Positions 8,998 to 18,154 of a stretch of DNA of 64,000 nucleotides are shown here, piece after piece. Source of the DNA: an uncultured Pseudoruegeria sp. (GTDB taxonomy: Bacteria; Pseudomonadota; Alphaproteobacteria; Rhodobacterales; Rhodobacteraceae); assembly GCA_947498155.1 (NCBI GenBank), contig CANMJD010000001.1:744001-808000 (forward strand). The letters run 5' to 3'. How positions within the stretch are numbered: position 1 is the first letter of the stretch; every line of letters begins with the position of its first letter. The notes under the pieces were generated by a model. That model was not told the origin of the DNA, did no database searches, and saw only the letters and a list, made by a program, of their open reading frames with translations. The translations under genes were made by a program, and so were the position numbers.

Positions 8998-10659
8998 ATG
9001 GGTATTCTTGAATTCAAAAGCGTTAACAAAGGTTTCGGTGAGGGCACTGCCCACACCGAGGTTCTGAAAAACATCGATCTTGATGTCAAAGAGGGCGAAT
9101 TCCTTGTCCTCCTCGGTTTTTCCGGCTCCGGTAAAACCACGTTGATTAACCTCATGGCTGGGCTGGAAATGCCCACCAGTGGCGAGGTCACCTTCAAAGG
9201 GAAACAGATCACAGGTCCCGGCCCCGAACGTGGTGTGATCTTTCAAAACTATTCACTGATGCCGTGGCTGACGGTGGCGGGCAATGTCGGCCTTGCTGTC
9301 GATACGATGTTCCCCGATCTGAGCAAAAAAGAACGCAGTGAAAAGGTTGCCCATTACGTTCAAATGGTTGGTCTAGGGCATGCAATGAGCCGCCGCCCCG
9401 CCGAGCTTTCGGGTGGGATGCGTCAACGCGTCAATGTTGCCCGCGCTTTGGCGATGGATCCTGAAATGTTGCTGCTGGATGAACCTCTGTCGGCACTGGA
9501 TGCGCTGACCCGCGCCAATCTGGCCGATGAGATCGTCAACATCTGGAACGTAGACAAAAAGACCTGCGTGCTGATCACAAATGATGTGGACGAAGCCATT
9601 CTAATGGGCGATCGCATCATTGCGCTAAACCCCGATGGGACGTTGGGCACAGAATTCGAAGTCAACATCCCGCGCCCCCGCGATCGCATGGCGATGAATG
9701 ATGATGTGGTGTTCAAAAGCCTGCGCGCCGAGGTCACCAAATACCTGATGGATGCCGGTATTGAGTCAAAGGTCGAAGGTACGCGCGTTCTGCCGGATGT
9801 CACCCCGATCCATGGGGTGCCCGCCGCTGTTGCCAAGGCACAGGAAGGCATGATCGACCGAAACTTCCTTGATTTCAGCCAGTTGCACAAAGTCTATCCA
9901 ACCCCCAAAGGCCCCTTGACCGTGGTCGAAGATTTTAACCTCAAGATGAACCGTGGCGAATTCATCTCTTTGATCGGTCATTCGGGCTGCGGGAAATCCA
10001 CTGTTCTGACCATGGCCGCCGGTCTGAATGACATCTCAAAAGGTGCGATCCGTCTGGATGGTCGCCACGTCGAAGGGGCGGACCCTGAACGCGCGGTTGT
10101 GTTCCAGTCGCCGAACCTGTTCCCCTGGCTCACCGCCCGTGAAAACGTCGCCATTGGTGTGGACAAAGTCTATCCGCGCGCCAGTCAGGCCGAGCGTCAG
10201 GATGTGGTGGAATATTATCTGGAGCGTGTCGGCATGGCTGATGCGATGAACCGCCCTGCCAGTTCGATGTCCAACGGGATGAAGCAACGGGTCGGCATTG
10301 CCCGCGCCTTTGCGCTGTCGCCTAAACTGCTGCTGCTGGATGAACCTTTCGGCATGCTCGACAGCCTGACCCGCTGGGAATTGCAAGAAGTGTTAATGGA
10401 GGTCTGGGACCGCACCAAAGTGACAGCAGTTTGCGTGACTCATGATGTGGATGAAGCCGTTCTGCTGGCGGACCGCGTGGTCATGATGACCAATGGACCG
10501 CAGGCCACCATCGGTAAAATCGTTGATGTCGATCTGCCGCGCCCGCGCACCCGTAAGGCGCTGCTAGAGCACCCTGACTACTATCACTATCGCGCAGAGG
10601 TTCTTGATTTTCTTGAAGAATACGAACATGGCGCAACCTCTAAAAAGGACGCTGCATAA
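8998..10659 (+). CDS. Nitrate ABC transporter, fused double ATPase (NrtC+NrtD-like)
   Basis: A 553-residue protein with two complete nucleotide-binding domains in tandem. NBD1 has Walker A GFSGSGKT (40-47), signature LSGGM (137-141) and Walker B MLLLDEP, but Asn195 replaces the H-loop histidine (ITNDVDEA). NBD2 has Walker A GHSGCGKS (327-334), a drifted signature SNGMKQ (425-430), Walker B LLLLDEP and an intact H-loop His482. Cyanobacterial NrtC instead fuses an ATPase to a NrtA-like domain, so this two-ATPase fusion is a different solution. Start: ATG 8998, with GTG 8989 possible. The stop overlaps the nirB start by one base. Confidence 0.92.
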   Translation: MGILEFKSVNKGFGEGTAHTEVLKNIDLDVKEGEFLVLLGFSGSGKTTLINLMAGLEMPTSGEVTFKGKQITGPGPERGVIFQNYSLMPWLTVAGNVGLAVDTMFPDLSKKERSEKVAHYVQMVGLGHAMSRRPAELSGGMRQRVNVARALAMDPEMLLLDEPLSALDALTRANLADEIVNIWNVDKKTCVLITNDVDEAILMGDRIIALNPDGTLGTEFEVNIPRPRDRMAMNDDVVFKSLRAEVTKYLMDAGIESKVEGTRVLPDVTPIHGVPAAVAKAQEGMIDRNFLDFSQLHKVYPTPKGPLTVVEDFNLKMNRGEFISLIGHSGCGKSTVLTMAAGLNDISKGAIRLDGRHVEGADPERAVVFQSPNLFPWLTARENVAIGVDKVYPRASQAERQDVVEYYLERVGMADAMNRPASSMSNGMKQRVGIARAFALSPKLLLLDEPFGMLDSLTRWELQEVLMEVWDRTKVTAVCVTHDVDEAVLLADRVVMMTNGPQATIGKIVDVDLPRPRTRKALLEHPDYYHYRAEVLDFLEEYEHGATSKKDAA

Positions 10660-13109
10660 TGTCCCAGAAACTTGTAATTATTGGCGCGGGCATGGCTTCG
10701 GGCCGCGCATTGGAAGAGCTGATAAAGCTTGATCCCACCGCCTATGACGTCACCTTGTTCAACGCTGAACCCCGTGGCAACTATAACCGGATCATGCTGT
10801 CTCCGGTGCTCTCGGGTGACAAAAGTTTTGACGAAATCATCACCCATACCGCCGAATGGTATGAAGAAAACGGCGTCACCTGCCGCTTTGGCGAAAAAGT
10901 CGCCAAAGTGGATCGCGACCGTAAGGTGGTGATTGCCGAAAACGGCGACGAAGTGCCTTATGACAAGCTGATGTTTGGCACCGGCTCCAATCCCTTTATC
11001 ATCCCGCTGCCCGGACATGATCTGGACGGGGTGATCGCCTATCGCGATCTTGAAGATACGAACACCATGATCGCATTGGGTGAAAAGCCTGATGCAAAGG
11101 CTGTGGTGATCGGCGGCGGCCTGCTTGGGCTGGAGGCCGCCGCCGGACTGGCTTTGCGCGGGGTCGATGTGACTGTCGTGCATATCATGGGCCATCTGAT
11201 GGAACGCCAGCTGGACGAAGCGGCAGGCTATCTGCTGCGCAAGGCGCTGGTCGACAAAGGCATTACGGTGCGCTGCTCTGCCAACTCCAAGGAAATTCTG
11301 GGCGAGGACGGCAAAGTCAAAGCCCTGCTGCTGGATGACGGCACCGAACTGCCCTGTGATCTGCTGGTCATGGCGGTGGGCATTCGGCCCAACACTGTGT
11401 TGGCCAAAGAGTCCGGTGTGATGGTCGGCAAAGGCATCTTTGTCGATGATCAGATGATCACATCGGATGAGGACATCGTCGCGGTTGGCGAATGTGTTGA
11501 ACATAACGGCGCGATCTTCGGCCTTGTGGCGCCGCTCTATGACCAAGCCAAAGTTGTAGCCAAAACGCTGGTCAGCCAAGAGGCCACCTTCGTTCAGAAG
11601 GAAATCTCTACCAAACTGAAGGTCACAGGTTGTGATCTGTTTTCTGCCGGTGATTTTGCCGACGGGGAAGACCGCGAAGACATCGTGTTCCGCGACCCTG
11701 CCCGTGGTGTCTATAAACGCCTTGTGCTTAAGGACAATAAAATCCTTGGCGCGGTGATGTATGGCGATACCGCCGATAGCAACTGGTTCTTTGGCCTGAT
11801 CAAAGACGGCGAAGACATTTCAGAAATGCGCGATACGCTGATCTTTGGGCCCGCCTTTCAGGGGAGTGCCCCCCTGGACCCTATGGCGGCCGTTGCAGCC
11901 TTACCGGATGACGCAGAAATCTGCGGCTGCAACGGCATTTCCAAAGGCGATATCGTAGCTGCGATCAACGCAGGTGCGCATACGCTGGACGCTGTCAAAG
12001 CGACCTCCAAGGCGGCTTCCTCCTGCGGAAGCTGCGCCGGTCTGGTGACCGATCTTTTGGGGGTAACTTTGGGCGATGGCTTTAAACTGCCAGAAAAGGA
12101 AGTGGTCTGTAAATGTACCGACCTGTCCCATGATGATGTGCGCAAGCTGATCATCGCCAAGAGCCTGAAATCCATCCCGCAAGCCATGCAGGAGCTGGAC
12201 TGGAAAACCTCTTGCGGCTGTCACGTCTGCCGCCCTGCCCTGAACTATTACATGGTTTGCGCATGGCCCGACAGCTATGAAGATGACGGCAAAAGCCGCT
12301 TCATCAATGAACGGGTTCACGCCAATATCCAGAAAGACGGCACCTATTCTGTGGTGCCTCGGATGCTGGGCGGGATCACCAACCCCAAAGAACTGCGCGC
12401 CATCGCTGATGCGGCGGATAAATACAACATCCCTACCGTGAAGGTCACCGGTGGTCAGCGTATCGATTTGCTCGGGGTCAAAAAAGAAGACCTGCCCGCC
12501 ATCTGGTATGATCTGGGCGAGGCCGGCATGATGTCTGGTCAAGCCTATGCCAAAGGCCTGCGCACGGTGAAAACTTGTGTCGGGACGGATCATTGCCGCT
12601 TTGGCACCCAAGACAGCACCGGCCTTGGCATCAAGATCGAAGAGGCCATGTGGGGTGCTTGGTCGCCGCATAAGTTCAAGCTCGCCGTCACCGGCTGCCC
12701 GCGCAATTGCGCCGAAGCAACCTGTAAGGATTTGGGCATTATTTGCGTGGATTCCGGGTATCAGATTCTTGTCGGCGGGGCTGCCGGTCTGGATCTGCTC
12801 GAAGCCCAGCTTCTGGTGCAAGTACCGACCGAGGAAGAAGCCATCGAGATTTCCTGTGCCTTCTACCAGTTGTACCGTGAGGGGGCACAATATCTGCACC
12901 GTCCGTATAAATGGATCAAAAAGGTCGGTCTGGACTGGGTCAAAGAACAAGTCGTTGACGATCTGGACAACCGCAAAGCACTGGCAGACCGGTTCCACTT
13001 TTCACAGCAGTTCTATCAAGTCGACCCATGGGCCGAACGCGCCAAAAAGGGCAAGGACGCCCATGAATTTGCACCAATGGCCGATTTCACAAAGGTAGCA
13101 GCAGAATGA
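10659..13109 (+). CDS. nirB: Assimilatory NAD(P)H nitrite reductase, large subunit
   Basis: An 816-residue enzyme that reduces nitrite to ammonium with six electrons from NAD(P)H. Domains in order: FAD/NAD pyridine-nucleotide reductase (IIGAGMASGRALEEL; second Rossmann motif VVIGGGLLGLEAAAGL), two BFD-like [2Fe-2S] domains (CGCNGIS...SCGSC and CKCTDLS...SCGCHVC), then the siroheme/[4Fe-4S] sulfite/nitrite reductase domain with CVGTDHC and CPRNC supplying the four cluster cysteines. Length is usual for NirB. It overlaps nirD by four bases. Cytoplasmic; siroheme supply is presumably helped by the cysG-like gene at the end of the operon. Confidence 0.97.
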   Translation: MSQKLVIIGAGMASGRALEELIKLDPTAYDVTLFNAEPRGNYNRIMLSPVLSGDKSFDEIITHTAEWYEENGVTCRFGEKVAKVDRDRKVVIAENGDEVPYDKLMFGTGSNPFIIPLPGHDLDGVIAYRDLEDTNTMIALGEKPDAKAVVIGGGLLGLEAAAGLALRGVDVTVVHIMGHLMERQLDEAAGYLLRKALVDKGITVRCSANSKEILGEDGKVKALLLDDGTELPCDLLVMAVGIRPNTVLAKESGVMVGKGIFVDDQMITSDEDIVAVGECVEHNGAIFGLVAPLYDQAKVVAKTLVSQEATFVQKEISTKLKVTGCDLFSAGDFADGEDREDIVFRDPARGVYKRLVLKDNKILGAVMYGDTADSNWFFGLIKDGEDISEMRDTLIFGPAFQGSAPLDPMAAVAALPDDAEICGCNGISKGDIVAAINAGAHTLDAVKATSKAASSCGSCAGLVTDLLGVTLGDGFKLPEKEVVCKCTDLSHDDVRKLIIAKSLKSIPQAMQELDWKTSCGCHVCRPALNYYMVCAWPDSYEDDGKSRFINERVHANIQKDGTYSVVPRMLGGITNPKELRAIADAADKYNIPTVKVTGGQRIDLLGVKKEDLPAIWYDLGEAGMMSGQAYAKGLRTVKTCVGTDHCRFGTQDSTGLGIKIEEAMWGAWSPHKFKLAVTGCPRNCAEATCKDLGIICVDSGYQILVGGAAGLDLLEAQLLVQVPTEEEAIEISCAFYQLYREGAQYLHRPYKWIKKVGLDWVKEQVVDDLDNRKALADRFHFSQQFYQVDPWAERAKKGKDAHEFAPMADFTKVAAE

Positions 13110-13444
13110 GCAATTTCATCGACATTGGAAGTATTGACGACATCCCTGCCCGTGGTGCGCGCCTTGTGCGCACCCACAATGGCGACATTGCGATCTTTCG
13201 CACCGCTGCGGATGCTTTGTTTGCCGTAGACGACTATCTACCGGGCAAAGCCGGTCCTCTGTCCAACGGTATCCAGCACGACAACAAGGTCACCGATCCG
13301 ATGTATAATTGGGTCTTTGATCTGGCCTCCGGTCAGGCCTTGGGCGCCGATGAAGGCGCAGTTCAGACCTATCCGGTCAAATGCGAAGGCGGGCGCGTTC
13401 TTCTGGCGGCTTCTGCTGTCAGCGGCGCCGTCGCAGCCGAATGA
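13106..13444 (+). CDS. nirD: Nitrite reductase small subunit (Rieske-like)
   Basis: A 112-residue NirD with the Rieske fold (TYPVKCEGGRVLL near the C-terminus). As in other NirD proteins, the Cys/His ligands of a true Rieske cluster are absent: the region that would hold them reads YLPGKAGPLSNGIQHDNKVTDPMYNWVFD. It acts with NirB. ATG at 13106 overlaps the nirB stop (ATGA), and its own stop overlaps the nasA start in the same way, indicating translational coupling. Confidence 0.93.
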   Translation: MSNFIDIGSIDDIPARGARLVRTHNGDIAIFRTAADALFAVDDYLPGKAGPLSNGIQHDNKVTDPMYNWVFDLASGQALGADEGAVQTYPVKCEGGRVLLAASAVSGAVAAE

Positions 13445-16047
13445 GCAGCACCTGCACCACCTGCCCCTATTGTGGTGTGGGCTGCGGTGTCATCGCGCAA
13501 AGCGACGGCACCGTTTCGGGCGATGAAAGCCATCCGGCCAATTTTGGGCGGTTGTGTTCAAAAGGCTCTGCTCTTGGCGAAACCATCGATCTGGAGGGCC
13601 GTCTACTGCATCCACAGATCAACGGACAAGCCGCAAGCTGGGAAGAATCCCTTGATCTGGTGGCGCAGAAATTTGGTCAGGCCATTGCCGAACACGGGCC
13701 GGACTCGGTTGCTTTTTATGTCTCTGGCCAAATCCTGACCGAAGATTATTATGTCGCCAATAAGCTGATGAAGGGCTACATTGGATCGGCCAACATCGAC
13801 ACGAATTCAAGACTTTGCATGGCCTCCTCTGTGGCGGGGCATAAACGCGCCTTTGGCAGCGATACCGTCCCCGGCACCTATGAAGATTTAGAAGAAGCCG
13901 ACGTTCTGGTGCTGGTGGGCAGTAACCTCGCATGGTGCCATCCGGTATTGTATCAACGCGTCGTCGCCGCAAAAGCTGCACGCCCCGAGATGCGCGTGAT
14001 CAATGTTGATCCGCGGCGCACCGCCACCAGCGATCTGGCCGATTTGCATCTGGCGATCCGCCCTGATGGCGACGCGGCATTGTTTAACGGCTTGCTCACT
14101 GAAATCGCCACCCGCGATGCAGTAAACCACGCCTATGTCGACGCTCATGTTACGGGCTTTGAGGCCAGCCTTGCCGCCGCCCAGAGCTGCGATCCGTCGG
14201 AAAGCGGGCTCAGCGCCGAAGAATTGCGCGCCTTTTACGATCTGTGGATCGGCTCTGAAAAAGTCGTGACCGTCTATTCCCAAGGCGTCAATCAATCCGC
14301 CTGCGGTACCGATAAGGTCAACGCCATTCTGAACTGCCACCTTGCCACGGGTCGCATTGGTCGTGCGGGGATGGGGCCGTTTTCGGTGACCGGTCAGCCC
14401 AATGCCATGGGCGGGCGCGAAGTCGGCGGGCTTGCGAATATGCTTGCCTGTCATCTGGATCTGGAAAACGCCGCCCATCGCGATGCCGTACAAGCCGCGT
14501 GGAACAGCCCGACCATGGCCGAGAAACCCGGATTGAAAGCGGTTGATCTGTTTCAGGCCTGCGCCGATGGAAAGATCAAAGCCTTGTGGATCATGTCCAC
14601 CAACCCCGCCGTCAGCCTGCCCGATGCCAATGGCGTGGCCGAAGCGATCCGCAATGTGCCCTTTACCGTCTCCAGCGACATGATGGTTGAAACCGACACC
14701 AACGCCTGTTGCGATGTGCTGCTGCCTGCTGCGGGCTGGGGTGAAAAATCCGGCACGGTCACCAATTCCGAACGCCGTATCAGCCGTCAGCGCCCATTCT
14801 TACCCGTGCCCGCCGAAGCCTGCGCCGATTGGTCGATGATGTGTGACGTGGCCAAACGGATGGGGTTTAATGGCTTTGATTACCCATCAGAGGCCGCGAT
14901 TTTCCGTGAATATGCCGCCCTTTCCCAAGTCGCCGCCGATTTTGGCCGCGACTTCGATATTACCGGCCTGTCTGATCTATCTGATGCTGATTACGACGCG
15001 CTGAAACCTGTGCAATGGCCGGTGCCCAAAGGCAAAGCCAGCGGCGGGCGTTTCTTTGCCGAAGGTGGTTTTTATCACGCCGATGGCAAAGCCAAGATGC
15101 TGCCCATCGCCCTGCCCGTTCAAAACGCAAACGAAACCTATCCTCTGCGCCTGAACACCGGCCGCATTCGCGACCAATGGCATACGATGACGCGCAGTGG
15201 TAAAGCCGCGCGCCTGTCGCAACATCTGGCCGAGCCTTTTGTTGAAATCCACCCAGAGGACGCCGTGGCCTATGGCATCCGCGACGCCGAACTGGTGGAG
15301 GTTACAAGCCCCACCGGCACCAGCATCCTGCGCGCCCTGCTGACCCATCGTGTGCAACCTGGTGCGTTGTTTGCGCCGATGCACTGGACCAACAGCTTTT
15401 CCGCCCCGGGGCGCGCCAATGCCGCAGTTCCATCCGAAACTGATCCTGTCTCAGGCCAACCCGCCCTAAAAGGCGGTGCCGTGCAGATAGCCCGCTTTGA
15501 CGCCAAATGGTTCGGCTTTGCCGTATCCGTCAACACCATGCGCCCCGCCCGCCCCTATTGGGCTGTAGCCAAAGCCGCAAACGGCTGGCGCGCCGAAGTC
15601 GCGGGCTGTAAAATCCCTCAAAACTGGGAAGCCGAAGCCCGCGCCATTCTTGGCCTGACAGGTGGCGATGCCACCCTGTTCGAGGACCCCGCCAGTGGCA
15701 GCGCCCGCGTCGCGATCACAGAAAACGGTGTTCTGACGGGGCTGTTCTTTGCCGCCCCAACACCGGTGGCGGTCTCGCGCCAATATGTGACTGGCCTCTT
15801 GGGAACAGAACAATCCCCACTGCAGGCCCTAGCGGGCCGGGCCGGTGCGGATCGCCCCGATCCCGGCGCAACCGTTTGCTCGTGCTTTGAGGTTGGGGTA
15901 AACACCCTCAAGCTTGCCATCGAGGATGGGGCGACATCAGTCGCCGCTCTTGGGGATCGCACCTGCGCCGGTACCAATTGCGGCTCTTGCAAACCCGAGC
16001 TTCAGGCGCTGATTGACGCCAGTTTGCAAAAGGTAGCCGCTGAATGA
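13441..16047 (+). CDS. nasA: Assimilatory nitrate reductase catalytic subunit
   Basis: An 868-residue molybdopterin-guanine-dinucleotide enzyme reducing nitrate to nitrite. The N-terminal [4Fe-4S] ligands are C8, C11, C15 and C38. The molybdopterin oxidoreductase core contains NSRLCMASSVAGHKRAFG and GTNPAVSLPD-like segments, and the molydopterin-dinucleotide-binding domain contains TGRIRDQWHTMTRSGKA. A C-terminal BFD-like [2Fe-2S] domain (VCSCFEVGV...CAGTNCGSCK) is an electron-entry site found in NasA but not in periplasmic NapA. The start at 13441 overlaps the nirD stop; no signal peptide, so it is cytoplasmic. The electron donor is not encoded in the window as a separate NasB-like gene, which is common for this arrangement. 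Confidence 0.96.
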   Translation: MSSTCTTCPYCGVGCGVIAQSDGTVSGDESHPANFGRLCSKGSALGETIDLEGRLLHPQINGQAASWEESLDLVAQKFGQAIAEHGPDSVAFYVSGQILTEDYYVANKLMKGYIGSANIDTNSRLCMASSVAGHKRAFGSDTVPGTYEDLEEADVLVLVGSNLAWCHPVLYQRVVAAKAARPEMRVINVDPRRTATSDLADLHLAIRPDGDAALFNGLLTEIATRDAVNHAYVDAHVTGFEASLAAAQSCDPSESGLSAEELRAFYDLWIGSEKVVTVYSQGVNQSACGTDKVNAILNCHLATGRIGRAGMGPFSVTGQPNAMGGREVGGLANMLACHLDLENAAHRDAVQAAWNSPTMAEKPGLKAVDLFQACADGKIKALWIMSTNPAVSLPDANGVAEAIRNVPFTVSSDMMVETDTNACCDVLLPAAGWGEKSGTVTNSERRISRQRPFLPVPAEACADWSMMCDVAKRMGFNGFDYPSEAAIFREYAALSQVAADFGRDFDITGLSDLSDADYDALKPVQWPVPKGKASGGRFFAEGGFYHADGKAKMLPIALPVQNANETYPLRLNTGRIRDQWHTMTRSGKAARLSQHLAEPFVEIHPEDAVAYGIRDAELVEVTSPTGTSILRALLTHRVQPGALFAPMHWTNSFSAPGRANAAVPSETDPVSGQPALKGGAVQIARFDAKWFGFAVSVNTMRPARPYWAVAKAANGWRAEVAGCKIPQNWEAEARAILGLTGGDATLFEDPASGSARVAITENGVLTGLFFAAPTPVAVSRQYVTGLLGTEQSPLQALAGRAGADRPDPGATVCSCFEVGVNTLKLAIEDGATSVAALGDRTCAGTNCGSCKPELQALIDASLQKVAAE

Positions 16048-17027
16048 GCCTTGGACCTTACGTCCGCATATTAGGGAGAGGCCCGGGCCGCTCCCGCAAC
16101 CTCACCCAAGAAGAAGCCCGCGCGGCCTTCGCGATGATCCTTGCAGGCGAGGCCGCCCCCGAGGCGGTAGGTGCCTTGCTGATGCTGATGCGGTTTCGCG
16201 GAGAAAACGGGGCCGAAGTCGCCGGTTTTGTGCAAGCGCTGCGCGATACGCTAACCGGTTGGTCGGACGTACCCGCCGCCCTTGACTGGCCCACCTATGC
16301 CGCTGGCCGCAGCCGGGGTCTGCCTTGGTTTCTGGCGGCAGCCAAACTGGTGGCTTCTGCTGGTGTGCCGGTGCTGATGCACGGCTGGAACTCACACCAG
16401 AACCCTGTGGCCTCTGTGCGTAACGCCCTGCCATTACTGGATATTCCCAGCGTCGGAACACCCGCATCCGCCCGTCAGGCGATTGCCGGTCACGGGATCG
16501 CCTACGTGCCGTTGGAACAGCTTTCAACACGTGCACTTGAAGTTCTGATGTTGCGCGACGTGCTGAACCTGCGCTCTGCAGTCAATACGACTTTGCGGGT
16601 TCTAAACCCGAGCCACGCGCCCGCTACCGTGCAGGGAGTGTTCCACCCGCCCTATCGTGCCTTGCAACAGGATGCCGGACAGTTGCTAGGTCAAAACGCC
16701 CTTTCGGTGATCAAAGGCGGCGGCGGTGAATTTGAACGCCACCCTGCCAAGGATGTCGCGATTTATGGTCTGCGCGATGGCCAAATCTGGGAAGACAGCG
16801 CCACTGCCCTGACCGATGTCGCCACCCGACTGGCCGAAGGCCCCGAGGCCAGCAATCCGGCCGATCTGCGCGCGATCTGGCAGGGTGAAAAGACCGATGC
16901 TTTCGCAGAATCGATCATTACCGGCACCACCGCCCTTGCCCTGCATACCGCTGGCAAAACCGAAACGCTGGCGCAGGCCGATGATCTTGCCCGCGGCCTC
17001 TGGACCAGCCGAAAACCCCTTTCTTAG
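16044..17027 (+). CDS. TrpD2/YbiB-like glycosyltransferase-family protein
   Basis: A 327-residue member of the nucleoside phosphorylase/phosphoribosyltransferase class II fold, related to anthranilate phosphoribosyltransferase (TrpD). It opens with the helical N-domain (NLTQEEARAAFAMILAGE; GALLMLMRFRGE). The expected TrpD glycine-rich loop is replaced by KLVASAGVPVLMHGWNSH, so anthranilate phosphoribosyl transfer is unlikely; TrpD2/YbiB relatives are reported to bind nucleic acid. It overlaps nasA by four bases and lies in the nitrate assimilation operon. I recall the same placement in other Rhodobacteraceae, but its role there is unknown to me. Confidence 0.85.
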   Translation: MSLGPYVRILGRGPGRSRNLTQEEARAAFAMILAGEAAPEAVGALLMLMRFRGENGAEVAGFVQALRDTLTGWSDVPAALDWPTYAAGRSRGLPWFLAAAKLVASAGVPVLMHGWNSHQNPVASVRNALPLLDIPSVGTPASARQAIAGHGIAYVPLEQLSTRALEVLMLRDVLNLRSAVNTTLRVLNPSHAPATVQGVFHPPYRALQQDAGQLLGQNALSVIKGGGGEFERHPAKDVAIYGLRDGQIWEDSATALTDVATRLAEGPEASNPADLRAIWQGEKTDAFAESIITGTTALALHTAGKTETLAQADDLARGLWTSRKPLS

Positions 17028-17038
17028 GAGCCATCACC

Positions 17039-18055
17039 ATGAAAGCCTTTCCCATGTTCTTGCGCACAACCGGGCGCACCATCACCATTCTCGGCGGCGG
17101 GGAACAGGCGGCTCAGAAAACACGTCTGGCGCTAAAAACCGACGCCCGCATCGTTGTGGCCAGCGCCACCGCTTTGGAACCGGAGCTTCAGGCGCTTTAT
17201 GAGGATAAGCGAATTGAGCGGCACGACGGCCCGATCCATGCCGATCTGTTCCAACCCACGGGGCTTAGCTTTATCGCCACGGGCTGCAAAGGCGCTGATG
17301 CCGCACTGCAGGCCATCGCCAAAGATGCCGGCGCGCTGGTCAATGTCGTGGACCAACCCGATCTTTGCGATGCGATCACCCCGTCGATTGTGGACCGCGA
17401 TCCGGTGGTGGTGGCCATCGGTACCGAAGGCACCGCCCCCGTGCTGGCACGGCAGATAAAAACAAAGGTCGAGGAAATGCTGGAACCGCGCCTAGGGGGA
17501 TTGGCTGCCCTTGCCGGACGGCTGCGCGCTGCAGCTTCCCAACAGCTTTCACCGGCGCAACGGCGCACACTCTGGCGTTGGGTCTTTTCTGGTGATCCCC
17601 GCCGCGCCTATATGGCGGACCGTGAACGCGACGCAGCTCAAATGATCAAAACCGCGATCCAGACCCGCAGCATTCCCGCCAATACCTTGCCGATGCTGTC
17701 GCTGGTCTCAACCGGCAACGCAGGGCGCGATATGCTTACCCTGCGCGCGGTCCAGCGCCTGCAAGAAGCCGATGTTATCTTCTGCGATCCCCTTGATGAT
17801 CCCGACACCCTAGAGCTTGCCCGCCGCGATGCCGTCCGCGAGGCCGCCAGCCCGATGGCCCCAAAACTTGCACAGCAAATTCGCGCGGCCTGCGCCGCCG
17901 GTGAACGGGTGGTTTGGCTTACCTCTACCAATCTGGCAAAGGATGCCCGCGCCCATCAGGTTATTGAAGAATTGCACGCCAGCGGCCAGAACGCCGACGT
18001 GATCCACGGCATCTTTACATCATGTGACAACACCACCTTTGCCGCCTCTGCCTAA
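17039..18055 (+). CDS. Siroheme synthase-like protein: CysG N-terminal domain plus degenerate, truncated SUMT domain
   Basis: A 338-residue protein. Residues 1-210 match the precorrin-2 dehydrogenase/sirohydrochlorin ferrochelatase half of CysG: ILGGGEQAAQKT Rossmann loop at 17-28, then VNVVDQPDLCDAITPSIVDRDP, dimerisation and sirohydrochlorin-binding helices. From about 220 on it resembles the start of a uroporphyrinogen-III methyltransferase, but the SAM-binding GAGPGDPELL loop is changed to STGNAGRDML and the domain ends after about 115 residues instead of about 240. The methylation step is therefore probably done by a CobA/SUMT encoded elsewhere. It supplies siroheme to NirB. Start ATG 17039 with AGGAG upstream; last gene of the operon. 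Confidence 0.9.
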   Translation: MKAFPMFLRTTGRTITILGGGEQAAQKTRLALKTDARIVVASATALEPELQALYEDKRIERHDGPIHADLFQPTGLSFIATGCKGADAALQAIAKDAGALVNVVDQPDLCDAITPSIVDRDPVVVAIGTEGTAPVLARQIKTKVEEMLEPRLGGLAALAGRLRAAASQQLSPAQRRTLWRWVFSGDPRRAYMADRERDAAQMIKTAIQTRSIPANTLPMLSLVSTGNAGRDMLTLRAVQRLQEADVIFCDPLDDPDTLELARRDAVREAASPMAPKLAQQIRAACAAGERVVWLTSTNLAKDARAHQVIEELHASGQNADVIHGIFTSCDNTTFAASA

Positions 18056-18062
18056 AAAAGAA

Positions 18063-18083
18063 CCCCAACCAAATCGGTCGGGG
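18063..18083 (+). terminator. Putative terminator of the nrt-nir-nas operon
   Basis: CCCCAACC (18063-18070) pairs with GGTCGGGG (18076-18083) around the loop AAATC with one A-C mismatch. The following bases are pyrimidine-rich (CCCCTTCATTTT) rather than a clean T run, so efficiency is uncertain. Confidence 0.6.
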
Positions 18084-18095
18084 CCCCTTCATTTT

Positions 18096-18135
18096 GATAA
18101 AAATATCCCCGCCGGAGGCATCTCACAGCGCCTCC
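18096..18135 (-). terminator. gcvP terminator with REP-like Rhodobacteraceae tail
   Basis: Read on the minus strand, GGAGGC (18135-18130) pairs with GCCTCC (18119-18114), followed by GGCGGGGATATTTTTATC. The CCTCCGGCGGGGATATTTTT tail recurs downstream of genes across Rhodobacteraceae as I recall it. Only one copy was seen in this window. Confidence 0.65.
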
Positions 18136-18154
18136 AGCGCGGTTTTGGCGTTTT

